A DNA stretch of 64,000 nt, taken from Siphonodentalium dalli (lineage: Eukaryota; Mollusca; Scaphopoda; Gadilida; Siphonodentaliidae). The stretch spans positions 158,861,465 through 158,925,464 of the forward strand of contig CP136068.1 in the NCBI GenBank assembly GCA_032622095.1, written 5' to 3'. Of the stretch, positions 12,930-24,177 are shown in pieces. Position 1 is the stretch's first letter; each line of letters starts with the position of its first letter. Below the pieces are notes generated by a model. The model made no database searches, was not told the DNA's origin, and saw nothing but the letters and a program-made list of their open reading frames with translations. A program made the translations under genes and the position numbers.

Positions 12930-13165
12930 GGACACAACCCACATACCAAATTTCATTCCCTTCAGTTGAGACTATCTAATGTTATCAACCAAAAGCGAAC
13001 ATATGGACGGATGAACCAACATTTGGGGACATTCTTTATTCCAAGGTTTGCTATTCTGAAAGTTCACTATTTCAAAGGTTCTCTAGCTATTATGAATGTT
13101 CGCTATTCCAAAGGTTCACTATTCTGAAGGTTCACTGTTCCGAAGATTCGCTATTCCGAAGGTTT
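12930..13165 (+). repeat. non-LTR-type tail plus 16-bp minisatellite
   Basis: 12930-13015 reads like a dispersed retroelement tail (ACCAAATTTCATTCCCTTCA ... GGACGGATGAACC). It is followed by about eight diverged copies of a 16-bp unit, GGTTCACTATTCTGAA, to about 13165. The frame at 12894-13127 is created by the repeat. Confidence 0.65.
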
Positions 13166-14049
13166 TTGTTATTTTAAAAGTTAATTCTATATTCTAAACT
13201 AGTATTGAGAGGATCTTTATCACAAAGTCCTTTTATGAAGGAAATAACTTAATACATTAAAACAAAAAATTAGATTTTTATTGGTTTTCGCAATTACATT
13301 ATGATGTTATTTCTCAATAGATATTCACGTCACGCAGCCCATAAATTACTGTTTCCATGCAATTTAATGTCATTATGGGTTATAACAGTTGTGATATATA
13401 ATGAATACTGGAGTGCCATAACATCCTGATTAGCAGAATATACCGGTAGCTGAATAGACCGGTATGAGATGAACAGCAATTGTGACATTGTGACTTTAAA
13501 GGTCCATCTAATTTTGGAGCCACTAATTATTTTATTTTTTTTATAGAGCCTTCATATACGGTTAATAACAATCTATGCCATAACATATGATTAAAACACT
13601 ATAATATCACCATTTGAAAAAATCTATGTCTCAGAAGATGCCAACAGAGAAATAAAAAACAACTGAAATCATAGATAGGTGGTATTTTACCTCAAATTTT
13701 TTTATAGTGATGGTGCCATATAATAGTGATGGCATGGGGTGATAGTCTGAGGGTACAATTTAGATAATCTCATGCAACAGAATGTTCGTATTCTTAGTAC
13801 CATAAAATAGAACCAGATATAAGTATACAGTGTGTTAAATGCACCACAACCCTGAATATTATATACATACTACTATCATTACTATATGGAATGGTAGTGA
13901 TGAATCGATTCGAGGTAGGCCCATTACCAGTTATGACTACTAAGTAATATGTGACAACACAATATTCGAAGACATGAATGCAATTATAATTTATGTCGCA
14001 ACAAGTGAAAAGAAAAAGATGTATTTGTAGGGCTGAAATGGTTAGGGCC
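13166..14049. other. AT-rich non-coding stretch
   Basis: No gene, array or hairpin seen. Confidence 0.45.
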
Positions 14050-14270
14050 TACAGTACTTAATGCCCTAATTAATCGACTCCATAACCACAGCAGAATTAT
14101 GGGTAACTTTTCAGGATTTAGTCGGAAATATGGCTTGCGGCCATTCATCGGAAAGCTCTCGGCGAAAGCTTTCCGATGAATGGCAGCAAGCCATATTTCC
14201 GACTTAATCCTGAAAAGTTACCCATAATTCTGCTGTGATTATGGAGTCGATTAATTAGGGCATTACTGTA
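14050..14270. mobile_element. complete foldback MITE
   Basis: Near-perfect inverted repeat of about 110-bp arms with almost no loop. The left arm runs from TACAGTA and GCCCTAATTAATCGACTCC to GGAAAGCTCTC, and the right arm mirrors it to CATTACTGTA. Only a few mismatches separate the arms, so it is young or was recently homogenised. The termini suggest a TA-type target, but the duplication is not certain. It is the reference copy for the pieces at 8564-8671 and 11692-11829. Confidence 0.9.
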
Positions 14271-14330
14271 CGGTACGTACGGGATATTCATGACCGGTTA
14301 TATGGGAGGCCAAATTCACATTTATTATTA

Positions 14331-14645
14331 ATTGCGCTGAAGCGCAATTCAATTGCGCTAAGTTTAGTCGGTGCGACTCTCGATAGCATTACTGGTACCT
14401 TATGTTTTAGTTGGGCTGATTGCTGAAGCGCAATTCAATTGCGCTGTCAAAGTGCAATCCAATTGCACTGAAGCACAATCCAATTGCGCTGAAGTGCAAT
14501 TCAATTGCGCTTCAGCGCAATCCAGCTTGATTCATGTCAATTGCGCTTCAGCGCAATTCTTTTACAAGCTTACACCCCTGAATAGATAGGTTATTCCATT
14601 ATCAATTCATATGGGATAACCACCAATTGCGCTTCAGCGCAATTA
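14331..14645. repeat. palindromic GCGCAATT short-unit array
   Basis: Many copies of AATTGCGCT and its complement AGCGCAATT alternate with a 21-24 bp spacing, including the palindromes AATTGCGCTGAAGCGCAATT and AATTGCGCTTCAGCGCAATT. It sits inside the 37-bp minisatellite that resumes at about 14880. A frame over it (14371-14589) begins with a hydrophobic run resembling a signal peptide, but it starts at GTG and is built from the repeats, so it is not called a gene. Confidence 0.75.
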
Positions 14646-14879
14646 TTATTATTATTATTAAAGTTAGGTTGAATAGGTGCATGGAGAAAATTAACTGGTA
14701 TCGCATCGCAATTTGCTACCAAAATTTAGATAATAGCTATGCAATTTGGTATGAATTTTATATGATTTCAGAACAATGCTATCTAATTATGTTATTATGA
14801 GGTTATTTGCTAATCAAAATTTCAAATGTAATATTTGCTCCCTGAATAGGTGGGTTATTCCATTATCATAAATTCACCA

Positions 14880-15560
14880 CATAATAGCATTCCCTTCAGG
14901 GCGACTCACAAAACATTTCCTTCTGGTTTAGTCAGTGCGACTCTCGATATAGCATTACCTGATGTATTATTCGGGGCGAAAGCAGTACCTTCTGTTTTAG
15001 TCGGGGCTTCTCATGATAGCATTAATTTTTATAATCTGTATGAATCGGGCCGACTCAGTATGGCATTGCCTTCTGTATTAATCAGGAGGTCTCACAATAA
15101 CATATTTCCTTCTGTTTTAGTCTGTGCTATTCGTGATAGCATTACATTCTCTATTAATCGTGAAGACTCGCAATAGAATTTAATAGCTTCTGTTTTAGTC
15201 AGGGCTACTCATAATAGCATTATCTTCTGTTTTAGTTGGGCTGACTCGCGATAGCATTATCTTCTGTATTATATGGGGTGATTCAGTTTTGGATTATCTT
15301 CTTTATTTGTTTGTGCTACTGTCGATGGGATTGATTAGTCATGGCGACTTGCAATAGCATTATGTTCTGTTTTAATCAGGGCCCCTCGCGATAGCATTAC
15401 CTTCTGTATTAGTCGGGTGGCTTGCGATACCAATTCAGGGGGAGGGGGTGATACCATCGTATTAGTCGGGGTGACTTGCAATACCTGTACCGTCTCATGT
15501 ACTTCTGTTTTGTCCTGGACGGAAATTGCATTGGCTATTAAGCACCTGAGCGCTGACACT
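14880..15560 (+). repeat. 37-bp degenerate minisatellite
   Basis: About 15 diverged units of roughly 37 bp with the consensus TTCTGTTTTAGTCGGGG followed by CGACTCGCGATAGCATTACC. One more unit lies upstream of the GCGCAATT array (14360-14420), showing that the array interrupts it. Frames at 14850-15176, 15335-15598 and 15417-15668 are by-products. Confidence 0.75.
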
Positions 15561-16629
15561 GTATATTCAATATTGCCATTATTATTTCCCCGACACAAAT
15601 CTGAATACGCTGGTCGTGATGCTCATCTGTTATATTTGAACAGTTTTTATATGTGGTTGTTTGGGTAGCCTTTATTGTCGTGTTGAGCGACTTCTTTTTG
15701 CAAGAATACCGGCACTATAAATCGAAATTATTTTTCTGTGTGGGTGCTGCGTTTCCCGGCGATAAAAATAATATCTGGAAAAAACAGTAGTTTTAAAAAC
15801 CGGAATATGGCGGAAGGTAAAAGATATTTTTGGATCGGGGGTTAATGTCGTGGCATTGTCTGAAAATCTTATCAAATGAATTTTGTTGCGTAAAACTTGT
15901 GTTTATCAGCCATAGGTGTAGTAATTTTCTTCATTCCTCAGTGGATCGTGAGACTAAAAACAGACAGTGTTGTACGATGTAGGTTTTGGAAATTCCGGTA
16001 ATGCTGTCAGATGTCAGCATTGTGCTTGTTGTCATGTCGAAATAATTGACAGATTTCTTCAGTTCTGTTCACACAAAAATTACAGAAGATAGCACTGATA
16101 ATACAGACGTACCAAACAAGATTTTTTCCATGTAAATCGGATGATATTGGGTGCGCAAAAAATAGTACTCTTGGGTACCAAATAAACGTGCTGGCACGCT
16201 TATTAATTTTGGAAGAATATGCTGGCCATCACTATTATTTGGTCATGATATATATAAAAGTGAATGATCTGGTTGTTTATTATCTCATGAATGTAGTGGG
16301 TTATTATTAACCAAGCCTGAGTATAATTTGTCTGGCATTTTCAGAATGAGATTCTCATAGGGTGAATTTAGTAATGATTCTTTTAAGACTGTTATACATG
16401 TAAATGTTTTCTACAGTCAATGCAATGGTTGTATTGTGTATACGCTTTATTAAAGCGTGCATATTGCGCTTTGATATAACAGATTTATTATTTTGGCAAT
16501 CGATTTGATTGCGAGTAACGATTAATATTCGATGGGCTATTATCGACCATTGGCAGCCGATTCCAATTATCGGAACATGGCTTAATTGACAGATTGAGAA
16601 TGTTGTGCAATTTTTGACCACACGACTCA
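15561..16629. other. non-coding stretch
   Basis: No supported gene; AT-rich with short frames on both strands. Confidence 0.4.
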
Positions 16630-16872
16630 CAAACGGTACCCCATATGTTTAAAGTCGAAAAAGGGGGATAACTCCACCAAAAAAGTCTGACAGACGCCAT
16701 AATCGCAGGTGCTCAGGTTCCCATGGTGGTTGATGTCTCTGCCAAGTTTCACGGAAATTGATAAAAAAAACGACTGTCTGAGAAAAACTCCGGACAAATT
16801 TGTGTCCACACACGAACGATGGACGAGCTGATTTCACTATACCACCCCAACATTGTTGCAGGGGGTATAATG
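16630..16872. mobile_element. SINE-like tail repeat
   Basis: Contains AAGGGGGATAACTCC, AAGTTTCACGGAAATTGAT, GAGAAAAACTCCGGACAAAT, ACGAACGATGGACGAG and CACCCCAACATTGTTGCAGG before GGGGTATAAT. This order is typical of dispersed retroelement tails in bivalves and gastropods (from memory, not searched). The 172-codon minus frame over it (16649-17167) reads through the antisense of the repeat and is rejected as a gene. Confidence 0.5.
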
Positions 16873-17194
16873 AGCACAATGTATTGAATACCATTAGCAT
16901 CACAGTTCTCAGCAATGTTATGGTTATAATATTTGTGAGTTCATTAGAATGAACATAGCGATTAATTTCAGTGTTATGAATAGCCAAATATATACAAACA
17001 ATATAAAAGTAGGAATGTACGATGGACCGCCGGTGGTTCCTAAATAAAGGAATCGAATCGGAAATTAAAAGTTTCATCAAACTACCAGATAGTGGTTTAT
17101 AACAATTACAATGGACTATAGTTTTGTGTATAATGCAAAGTAAATCGTGCATATAAAAAAATTGCATGCAACGTCTCGGTCAGGGCATGATAAT

Positions 17195-18310
17195 TGATAT
17201 TTCAACTTAGATTCAACGTACAGCATGTATTAACATTCAGTGTTAGGTTTCCCACATTAAAGGTACTCAATCCGAATTAACACTCACGAATAACAATATC
17301 ATTGGCTTCGGGGGTACAAAATATTAAACTTGAGTCGAGGAACCCACCCATCAAGGTACAGTAGGAGTAATCAGATATCGATATTTTAAATCTAGTATTT
17401 TATTTATCAGTGGCCCAGTAAACTGTCGGCGAGAAGAACTTATCTGACAAGATAGCGGATGAAGATCGATAACTCTCAAATCGAGTGGCTTTTTGTGTCA
17501 GATATTTGACAACCAATAAAATTTTGTTGAAAAAAACTTTGATAAATAACAGGTTTTGTGCAATTTTATAGTTGACTGTGGTTCTAAAGCATTGTTTTGG
17601 GCAATTAATCTTTTCTGATAACTGAAATGGCATTTAAAAAAATGGTGTTGTTGTTGGAATCTGATGATATGGGGACCGTCGAATCGGATTGAGTACCTTT
17701 AATTCAACATTAGATAACATCTCGATATTCAACATTAGGTTTCCAACTTTATTTCAACATTGATTCATTGTTGAACGATTGTCCAAATTTAAACTGTTAG
17801 ATTTCTAACATTATTTCAATGTTGATCGAACATCACAAAACTTGACAAAAGTGAACATTAGCTTTCAAACGTAATCCCAATGTCGATTCAACGCTAAATT
17901 AATGTCCAGAAATTAAACATTAGGCTTCCAGCGTTATTTCAACGCTGAGCGAACATAAAACAAAATCAACATTAGGATTCCAATGCTATTTCAAAATCGA
18001 GTGATCGTCCCAATATTCAACATTAGTTTTCCAAAATTATCCCATTTTCAATTCAATGTTGTTGATCATATCGAGCGAACATAACAAAAAAAATACTTTT
18101 TTTTATTCCAATATTATTTTAACGTTGAGCGAATGTCAAAAAATTCAACGTTAGCGTCCCAATATTATTCCAATGTTCAAAGTTAGTTTTTCAATGTTGT
18201 CTCAAATGTATATTCTAATATTTCTATGTTCACTTCAACGAGCAAACTGGACCAATCGCCAACGTTATTTCAAATTCAACGTTGAAACAAAATTTGAGAC
18301 AACCGTTTAC
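17195..18310. repeat. diffuse AACATTAG / TTCAACGTTGA repeat field
   Basis: A long field of degenerate units combining AACATTAGGTTTCCAAC, TTATTTCAACGTTGA and GCGAACGTCA, with a loose period near 60 bp. It is interrupted by the MITE at 17261-17698, and the field continues on both sides of it. No coding potential. Confidence 0.6.
17261..17698 (+). mobile_element. TTAA-flanked MITE (piggyBac-type), copy 1
   Basis: A perfect 15-bp terminal inverted repeat, AGGTACTCAATCCGA / TCGGATTGAGTACCT, flanked on both sides by TTAA (17257-17260 and 17699-17702). The 438-bp body carries no transposase. A duplicated TTAA target is the hallmark of the piggyBac superfamily, so this is probably a non-autonomous passenger. 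Copies: 21310-21597 (right part only) and 36502-36942 (inverted). Confidence 0.85.
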
Positions 18311-18472
18311 TTTAGTCTTTACATTGGATCAACATAGGGATGCTATCTGGCCTGGTGAGGCCATTTGGCATGATTTTGGGAAACATTGGGACATAAATAT
18401 TATACAGACTGGAATCAGTAGGCCCTATAGCTGATTTCACCTATTGTCGCGGATTTTGTATACAACTACTTG

Positions 18473-19798
18473 AACAGGTCTGGCAAATGTGAGAATACAG
18501 CTACAATAGCTGTATTCAGCTAACCTAGCTGTATTCAGCTATATATTATACTCTCAAACCGGTAATAAACTAGAAGCGCTAATTTGCGCATCAAAATTAG
18601 GCTACCATATTCTCCGGTCACCCTCAACCAAATCAAAATCGTCGCTTGTGTTCTGACAAAGTGTTGCCTTTTGTCGACACGGCAATTCTGATTTTGTGTG
18701 AAAACTTACTACGGTGGTCGATGTCAGTAAATATTCTGGGGACTATTTTCTGCAAATGCATTCATTAACTAACTTATAAAATAAAGATCAAATTCATCCC
18801 AAACACTCGTTTACTTCTTCCCGATGCTAAACCGGTAGGGGGCGTTAGAATGGTGTACCTATATCAAGCATTTAGAATTACATACCACTAGCGGTTTGTG
18901 AGCGATACTGGTAACTATTGGTGTAAACAATATTTATTCCCAATACAAAACAAGATGAATATTTTACAAAAATGCTAATGGATGAGTATGGGTGATTGGA
19001 AAGGGATGAGACAACAAGCCTATTGTGGCTTTTTTGTAAGTCCTCTCCCAGTAACTATTCATAACTGTATATACAGATAGTGTGCGGCATATTGCAAATG
19101 TATGGCACCACATAGGGACAACGGAAATGAAAATGCGACTTATATAATTTCTGAAGTATTTCAAACATGAAGTCCTGGTCGTTAGCGAGTCAGAACTATT
19201 CAATCTGTTTTGGCGGGAAAATATATAATGTGTGAAAACTTACTAAACATAACATTGGTATTTGTATTTTCACGATTCGACATACAAGTATGCGTTTCCG
19301 TATTTTTGGAGAGAATCAACTCAAGCAGTGAGTGGAATTCGTTCGGTTAAACTCTGGCTAGAGATGTTCCCCTTTTTACCTGTTTTAACGCACCAACCAA
19401 ACTGCGTTTTAGCAGCATCATATTGATACTTCCGGGAATGATTAAGATGTTCCATCTTCGGTGATAAATATTGTATTTAATGTATTTTTCAAGGTATTCC
19501 GCATTGCATAAGAGAGTTATTAACCGTTATGACCGACATCGACCGCCGTAGTAAGTTTTCACACATAATCACCATCGCCGTGCCGACAAAAGGCAATACT
19601 TTGTCAGAACACACGCGACGATTTTGATTTCGTTGAGGGTGGCCGGAGAATAGGGTAGCCTAATTTTGATGCGCAAATTAGCGCTTCTAGTTTATTATCG
19701 AAAAACAGCCCGTTTGAGAGTATAATATATAGCTGAATACAGCTAGGTTAGCTGAATACAGCTATTGTAGCTGTATTCTCACATTTGCCAGACCTGTT
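18473..19798. mobile_element. 1.3-kb element with long terminal inverted repeats
   Basis: Left TIR about 18473-18739 and right TIR about 19531-19798 are inverted copies of some 265 bp. Shared landmarks are AACAGGTCTGGCAAATGTGA at the tip, then repeats of TAGCTGTATTCAGC, AGCGCTAATTTGCGCATC, GGCAATACTTTGTC and GTGAAAACTTACTACGG toward the inside. The tandem TAGCTGTATTCAGC motifs just inside each end resemble subterminal transposase-binding repeats. No transposase lies inside and no clear target duplication was found; superfamily undecided. Confidence 0.85.
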
Positions 19799-20842
19799 GA
19801 ACTAGTGAAATTATGTTTATATGATTACAGTTACCAGTAGGCTACAATGTGAACACAGAACATATAGATATACGTCAATATAGAAACAAAAGCGACATGA
19901 GCGCAAATATATTACCTCTCCTTGTCACAGATTCAAATTTCAAAAATAAACTATTCTGAATCTGAATTGGGAATTTGGATCAATTTGGTGACGTCTAAAT
20001 GTCGTATCAATAATTGGTAAATTCGTTACCGGATGTCCTGCATGTACCTAAGATTATAAATAACCATGACTTGTCACACAGAAGTTATACATTTTACGCC
20101 TTTCAAATTTTAGTCTAGCTGGATTGACAGAAACAGTAATTGTGCCTTTTCTCGACTCGACTGGGAAGCCGCCATTATTTTGAATAGGTTGTCACGTGCA
20201 GTTATAGAACCAATCACGAATAGACATCGCTTAACTATCCCCGATCCGTCTTGTAACTACTTGTCAAGTAGCAAAAATAGCATATTTAAGTAGCTTATAA
20301 TGCTATAAACGTTGTTGGAATATTCTAACCACCCAAATTTAGCTACTCGAGATTTAGTGTGGAGCAATATACGATATATGTATATTCGATAAGATGATTC
20401 AGTTTCATTGTCGCATAACGGTCTACTCGAGTGGGAACGAGTCATAAAGTCTGTACAATAAACATGATGATAACAAATCGTTGATACGCCGTGTCGTGCG
20501 GCATGTGTGGTCTGTATACAAACTATGTATACAAGCATGTTAATACTAAACGAATATCCGATTAGCTGCATGCATGCGAACGGCAGCATTCACGTGCGTG
20601 TGATCAAGGCATCGCGTTATCATTCATTCACGTTCTTGAGATCGCAAATCTGAATGCTGAGATGGATGTTCAATTAATTTCAATTGAAACATATTCATAA
20701 TATATATGCACACACTATTTCGAATATCTTATGGATTCATATTTCCGATGTCATTCGCAGTCCAATTGATCAGTCTCAGATAAACATACACACTCGAAAA
20801 CTCATCAGAGCTCCTTAAGTAATACGCATATTTACTGCACAG
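19799..20842. other. non-coding stretch
   Basis: No repeat array seen. The 110-codon minus frame at 20257-20589 has no recognisable features. The stretch ends at an acceptor-like TTTACTGCACAG. Confidence 0.4.
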
Positions 20843-21061
20843 AAACTCGGCGTTTGGTCGGATCTTCATCTGTGCCTTTCGGATCTTTCTGGACCGACAG
20901 TGGTCACTTCATATCGCGCGGATATTGAGAACGACACGGATTTTTTAAATTCTGTCAAATCCTATGCTTCATTGACAGATTCAACTATATACCGGCATAT
21001 TATTTTGGAAGCGTGGAAGTCCAGGAACTATACTAGTGAATGGATGTTCTCGAAAATATGA
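20843..21061 (+). CDS. possible terminal coding exon, unrecognised
   Basis: A 72-codon open frame starts right after an acceptor-like TTTACTGCAC-AG (20841-20842) and ends at TGA 21059-21061. It has no ATG near its start, so it would have to be an internal or terminal exon in phase 0. The codon choice looks coding (GTTTGGTCGGATCTTCATCT, then CTTTCGGATC). Residues include KLGVWSDLHLCLSDLSGPTV, DIENDTDF and IILEAWKSR. The spacing of WSDL ... LNSV ... LEAWKSR loosely recalls a Death-fold C-terminal half, but this is only an impression. No partner exon was identified and no AATAAA is obvious downstream. It lies about 1 kb upstream of the secreted-peptide promoter on the same strand and would be a separate gene. 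Confidence 0.35.
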   Translation, partial: KLGVWSDLHLCLSDLSGPTVVTSYRADIENDTDFLNSVKSYASLTDSTIYRHIILEAWKSRNYTSEWMFSKI

Positions 21062-21309
21062 GTGAGCAGAAGTAAAAACACCATTGAAAAAATTCGCCAA
21101 AACAAAATTAATGGTCTGATCTGGGAAAACTGATTGTCAACTGGTGGATAAATACTTCTGCTTCGTGTGGTCATACGCATACGATGCTCGATGTCTGTTT
21201 TACAATGAGAAACAAACATATCCCCATATCATATACGTGAAAATGACTTTCCCATTTCCTCGACTTTGGCCGTATCCTCGGCTTTGGCCGTACCACGTAC
21301 ACGGGGGTG

Positions 21310-21597
21310 AGTAAACTGTCGACGAGAAGAACTTATCTAACCAGATAGCGGATGAAGATCGATAACACTAACATAGAGTGGCTTTTTGTGTCAGATATTT
21401 GGCAACCAGCAAAATTTCGTTGAACAAAATGTTGATAAATAACAGGTTTTGGGCAATTTTATACTATAGTTGACTGTGGTTAACATTATTTTTGGGCAAT
21501 TAATCGATTCTGATAACTGAAGCGGCATTTCAAAAAATGTTGTTGTTGTTGGAATCTGAGGATATGGGGACCGTCGAATCGGATTGTGTACCTTTAA
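21310..21597 (+). mobile_element. TTAA-flanked MITE, copy 2, left end lost
   Basis: AGTAAACTGTCGACGAGAAG through CGGATTGTGTACCT-TTAA matches the right two thirds of the element at 17261-17698 with scattered changes. The left terminal repeat is missing. Confidence 0.8.
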
Positions 21598-22025
21598 TCA
21601 GGAGAGATCCACCCTATGTCGTCACATCACTGAATGGCGAATTATAGTCACACGTGGAGCTACCACTCACGAAATCGACCAATACACTCTCTCCATTTAG
21701 ACTGAGTACCATCCAACTTCTGTGCAGTATCCGACATCGGGACCCGCCTCACTTGACGACGTAACACACTGGATGAAGTGGTTTCTCCAAAGGCAAACTG
21801 GCAGTGTTTAGTGAAACGAAAACAAAAGCGCCACAACAGAAGGCTACCGAACGATTTGAAAGCGGCAGTTCAAAACTCTTCAACGCCGAAACAAGTCCTC
21901 TCCACAGATAGACACTCCAAATGTTGTAGGATTTTAAGTTGAGTGAACAGCCATGACGTGGTACCCCTGACACTTGTACACAGGCTGTTACCATTCCCTT
22001 CAGCAACGTGTAGGCGCCGGTGCGC
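21598..22025. other. upstream region of the secreted-peptide gene
   Basis: More GC-rich than the surroundings, especially 21940-22025 (GTGTAGGCGCCGGTGCGC). It contains overlapping minus frames (21749-22006, 21870-22058) with no recognisable domain. It presumably holds upstream control sequence; no specific site can be supported. Confidence 0.35.
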
Positions 22026-22060
22026 TATAAATTTATGATCTGTTTTATCGTTATTCATTC
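22026..22060 (+). promoter_or_regulatory. core promoter: TATA box and initiator
   Basis: TATAAAT at 22026-22032 and an initiator match TCATTC at 22055-22060, whose A (22057) lies 31 bp after the first T of the TATA box, the canonical spacing. The ATG follows 42 bp later at 22099. Together with the signal-peptide exon and donor this makes a coherent RNA polymerase II promoter. The start position is inferred, not shown. Confidence 0.7.
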
Positions 22061-22098
22061 GTTTCTTATCAGAGCGTTAATTCTACACGGCAGCGAAT

Positions 22099-22186
22099 AT
22101 GAATAAAGCAATTCTGGTCATAGCTTTGGTTCTTTGTCTCATGGGATCCATTTCGGCGGGACGACCAGATGATAACGGTCCACAAG
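22099..22186 (+). CDS. secreted cysteine-rich peptide, exon 1 (signal peptide)
   Basis: ATG at 22099 opens 29 codons plus one base, ending at a consensus donor CAAG|GTAAGT (22187). The peptide starts MNKAILVIALVLCLMGSISA, a textbook signal sequence: one Lys at position 3, a hydrophobic core of about 12 residues, then the small-residue site SISA|G. It continues with an acidic GRPDDNGPQ. The start is supported by the TATA box and initiator upstream, and no upstream ATG lies in the short 5' UTR. The exon leaves phase 1, matching the exons at 31839 and 38037. The 9.6-kb intron that follows contains two 31-bp arrays, element A, the 54-bp array and the 24-bp array. I do not recognise the family. 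The signal exon is strong; its joining to the later exons is inferred from phase and splice sites. Confidence 0.7.
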
Positions 22187-22518
22187 GTAAGTCTGTCTAA
22201 TTATCACACCCAACAGTTACAAACAATTATTTTCCAAAGGAGAGAGTGTTAACGACGGGACAAGCCTATTTGAACTTCAAGTGGTCAATGTTCCCTTAGA
22301 ACGTCATCTGATACACCAGTCGGTGACAATTAACAAACGCGTCCTGATCGGTATATTTTTTTCAAACGATAATCCTGCATTTCCACAACTACCCCATTTA
22401 CTGCACAAACATCAGCAGCATGGATTATAAGTAGTAGTTCGTCTTGTCGGAGTGATTGTCATTTTGTTTATTGCGATTAATTCGTCCCATCAGTAAAGAA
22501 GTATTTATTCATTTACAA

Positions 22519-22715
22519 CATACTGCGTGTACGTCGGACGTTATCATTTACAACATACTGCGCGTACGTCAGGCGTTATCATTTACAATATACTGCGCGT
22601 ACGTCAGACGTTATCATTTACAACATACTGCGCGTACGTCAGACGTTATCATTTCATACTGCCCGTACGTCATACGTTACCATTTCATACTGCGCATACA
22701 TCAGACGTTATCATT
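22519..22715 (+). repeat. 31/35-bp minisatellite, array 1
   Basis: Six units: four of about 35 bp (with an extra ACAA) and two of 31 bp, consensus CATACTGCGCGTACGTCAGA then CGTTATCATTT. Each carries TACGTCA, a CREB/ATF-type half site. A unit length not divisible by 3 makes each frame cycle through all three readings, which explains the two overlapping repetitive frames at 22456-22802. It lies in intron 1 of the small secreted-peptide gene, about 330 bp after exon 1. Confidence 0.85.
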
Positions 22716-23717
22716 ACGTGCGCTCGCGCAACAGTATGGCGACCAGACAGATTCGTTCGTAGCTTGGTGTCACACCCCATGACGTCACCAAAAACGACGT
22801 AAAACCTCGTGGCGTTCTGACATTTTTACTGTGCTATTTTTGCTATGTTTATTTTATGTGTTGTTTTCGATTATTTGTTTGTCGCCGATATCGCCATATT
22901 TGTCAGGATTCCCTGTTTCTATATTTAAAACTGGCATGCTCGTAGTGAGCCTCGATTTCGATTTTTTCTCCCAGGTCAAAATACGTCAGAGTTAAGACAA
23001 AAATAGATCGACCTACATTTTCTCCATCAGAACTCTACATTAAAGAGTCTATAGACTCCTTCTGGACCTACATAGACTCCTTCATTTGGGTATTTTTACT
23101 TATAATTGGGAAGTTTTGTCATTTTTGGTTCGTGCGAAGACCTCTTTTTATCGTGCGGGAAAAGAGAGACATTCAAAACGCGATTTCGTAATTCGACGCA
23201 ATAGGCTGAATAGCCTAACCTTCAGGCGAGTTCCGGGTCAAATATGACGAATGACGTAACACAAAACAAAACGCATTTGTTGACACAAACACCGTTTGAA
23301 GAGTTTATTATTACATAAAATGATCGTTACTGATTAATTATTGATTAATTATTGATATTTATTGTTGCATATTGGCTGCTATCAATATTTACACAAATAG
23401 TATTAATTATTTCGTATAATTGCTCCTTTTGTCAACTTTGACTATCGGAAAATGAAAATGAAAATATTCCGCTGAAAAAAATGTAATCGATATTAAAGTC
23501 TCATCCTTTTGGCAACATGGTATTGGTTTTAATTACTTAAATGATTAATATAGTAATTTGCCTTTTATCTGTGATGAAATGAGAAATTGTAATTGTCTTT
23601 TTTTGCTAACATTAAATTAAATTAAATAAATTAAGTAAAATACAGTGAAATTATTTTTTAAATTATTGTTTATTCCATTTTTGCGCACGTTGGCATCTCT
23701 CTGAGTGCATTCTAGTT
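22716..23717. other. unique stretch between the two 31-bp arrays
   Basis: Intron 1 sequence: GACGTCACC and ACGTCAGAG motifs near 22780-22990, then AT-rich DNA with TTGATTAATTATT repeats near 23330. No gene seen. Confidence 0.4.
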
Positions 23718-24000
23718 TCATACTGCGTGTACGTCAAACGTTACCATTTCATACTGCGTGTACGTCAAACGTTACCATTTCATACTGCGTGTACGTCAGA
23801 CGTTACCATTTCTTACTGCGTGTACGTCAGACGTTATCATTTCATACTGCGTGTACGTCAGACGTTATCATTTACAACTTACTGCGTGTACGTCAGACGT
23901 TATCATTTCATACTGCGTGTACGTCATACGTTATCATTTCTTACTGTGTGTACGTCAGACGTTATCAGTTTTACTGCGTGTACGTCAGACGTTATCATTT
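23718..24000 (+). repeat. 31-bp minisatellite, array 2
   Basis: About nine units of 31 bp (one with the 4-bp ACAA insertion), consensus CATACTGCGTGTACGTCAGA then CGTTATCATTT. It is the same family as array 1 but with GTGT instead of GCGT before TACGTCA in nearly all units, so the arrays were homogenised separately. Three overlapping frames here (23705-24059) are repeat artefacts. Confidence 0.85.
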
Positions 24001-24177
24001 TAAATCCAATAGTCGACGTGGCTGGAATTGATGTTGGGTTTTTTGTTTTTTTGTTTTAAATAGTTTTATTGGTATCAAAACATGAACATCATAAACACAT
24101 TATTTCCCGAAAATAAAGACGACAATTTGGTTTTACACAGAGAATTAGAGATTTATAAATCAAGCTAGTGGGTTAGA

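Noticed and set aside
14371-14589. Signal-peptide-like frame followed by QFNCA repeats
   Set aside because: Starts at GTG and is assembled from minisatellite and GCGCAATT units; no promoter or splice sites.
16649-17167. 172-codon minus frame, long for this window
   Set aside because: It reads the antisense of a SINE-like tail and continues into AT-rich DNA; no domain, no splice context.
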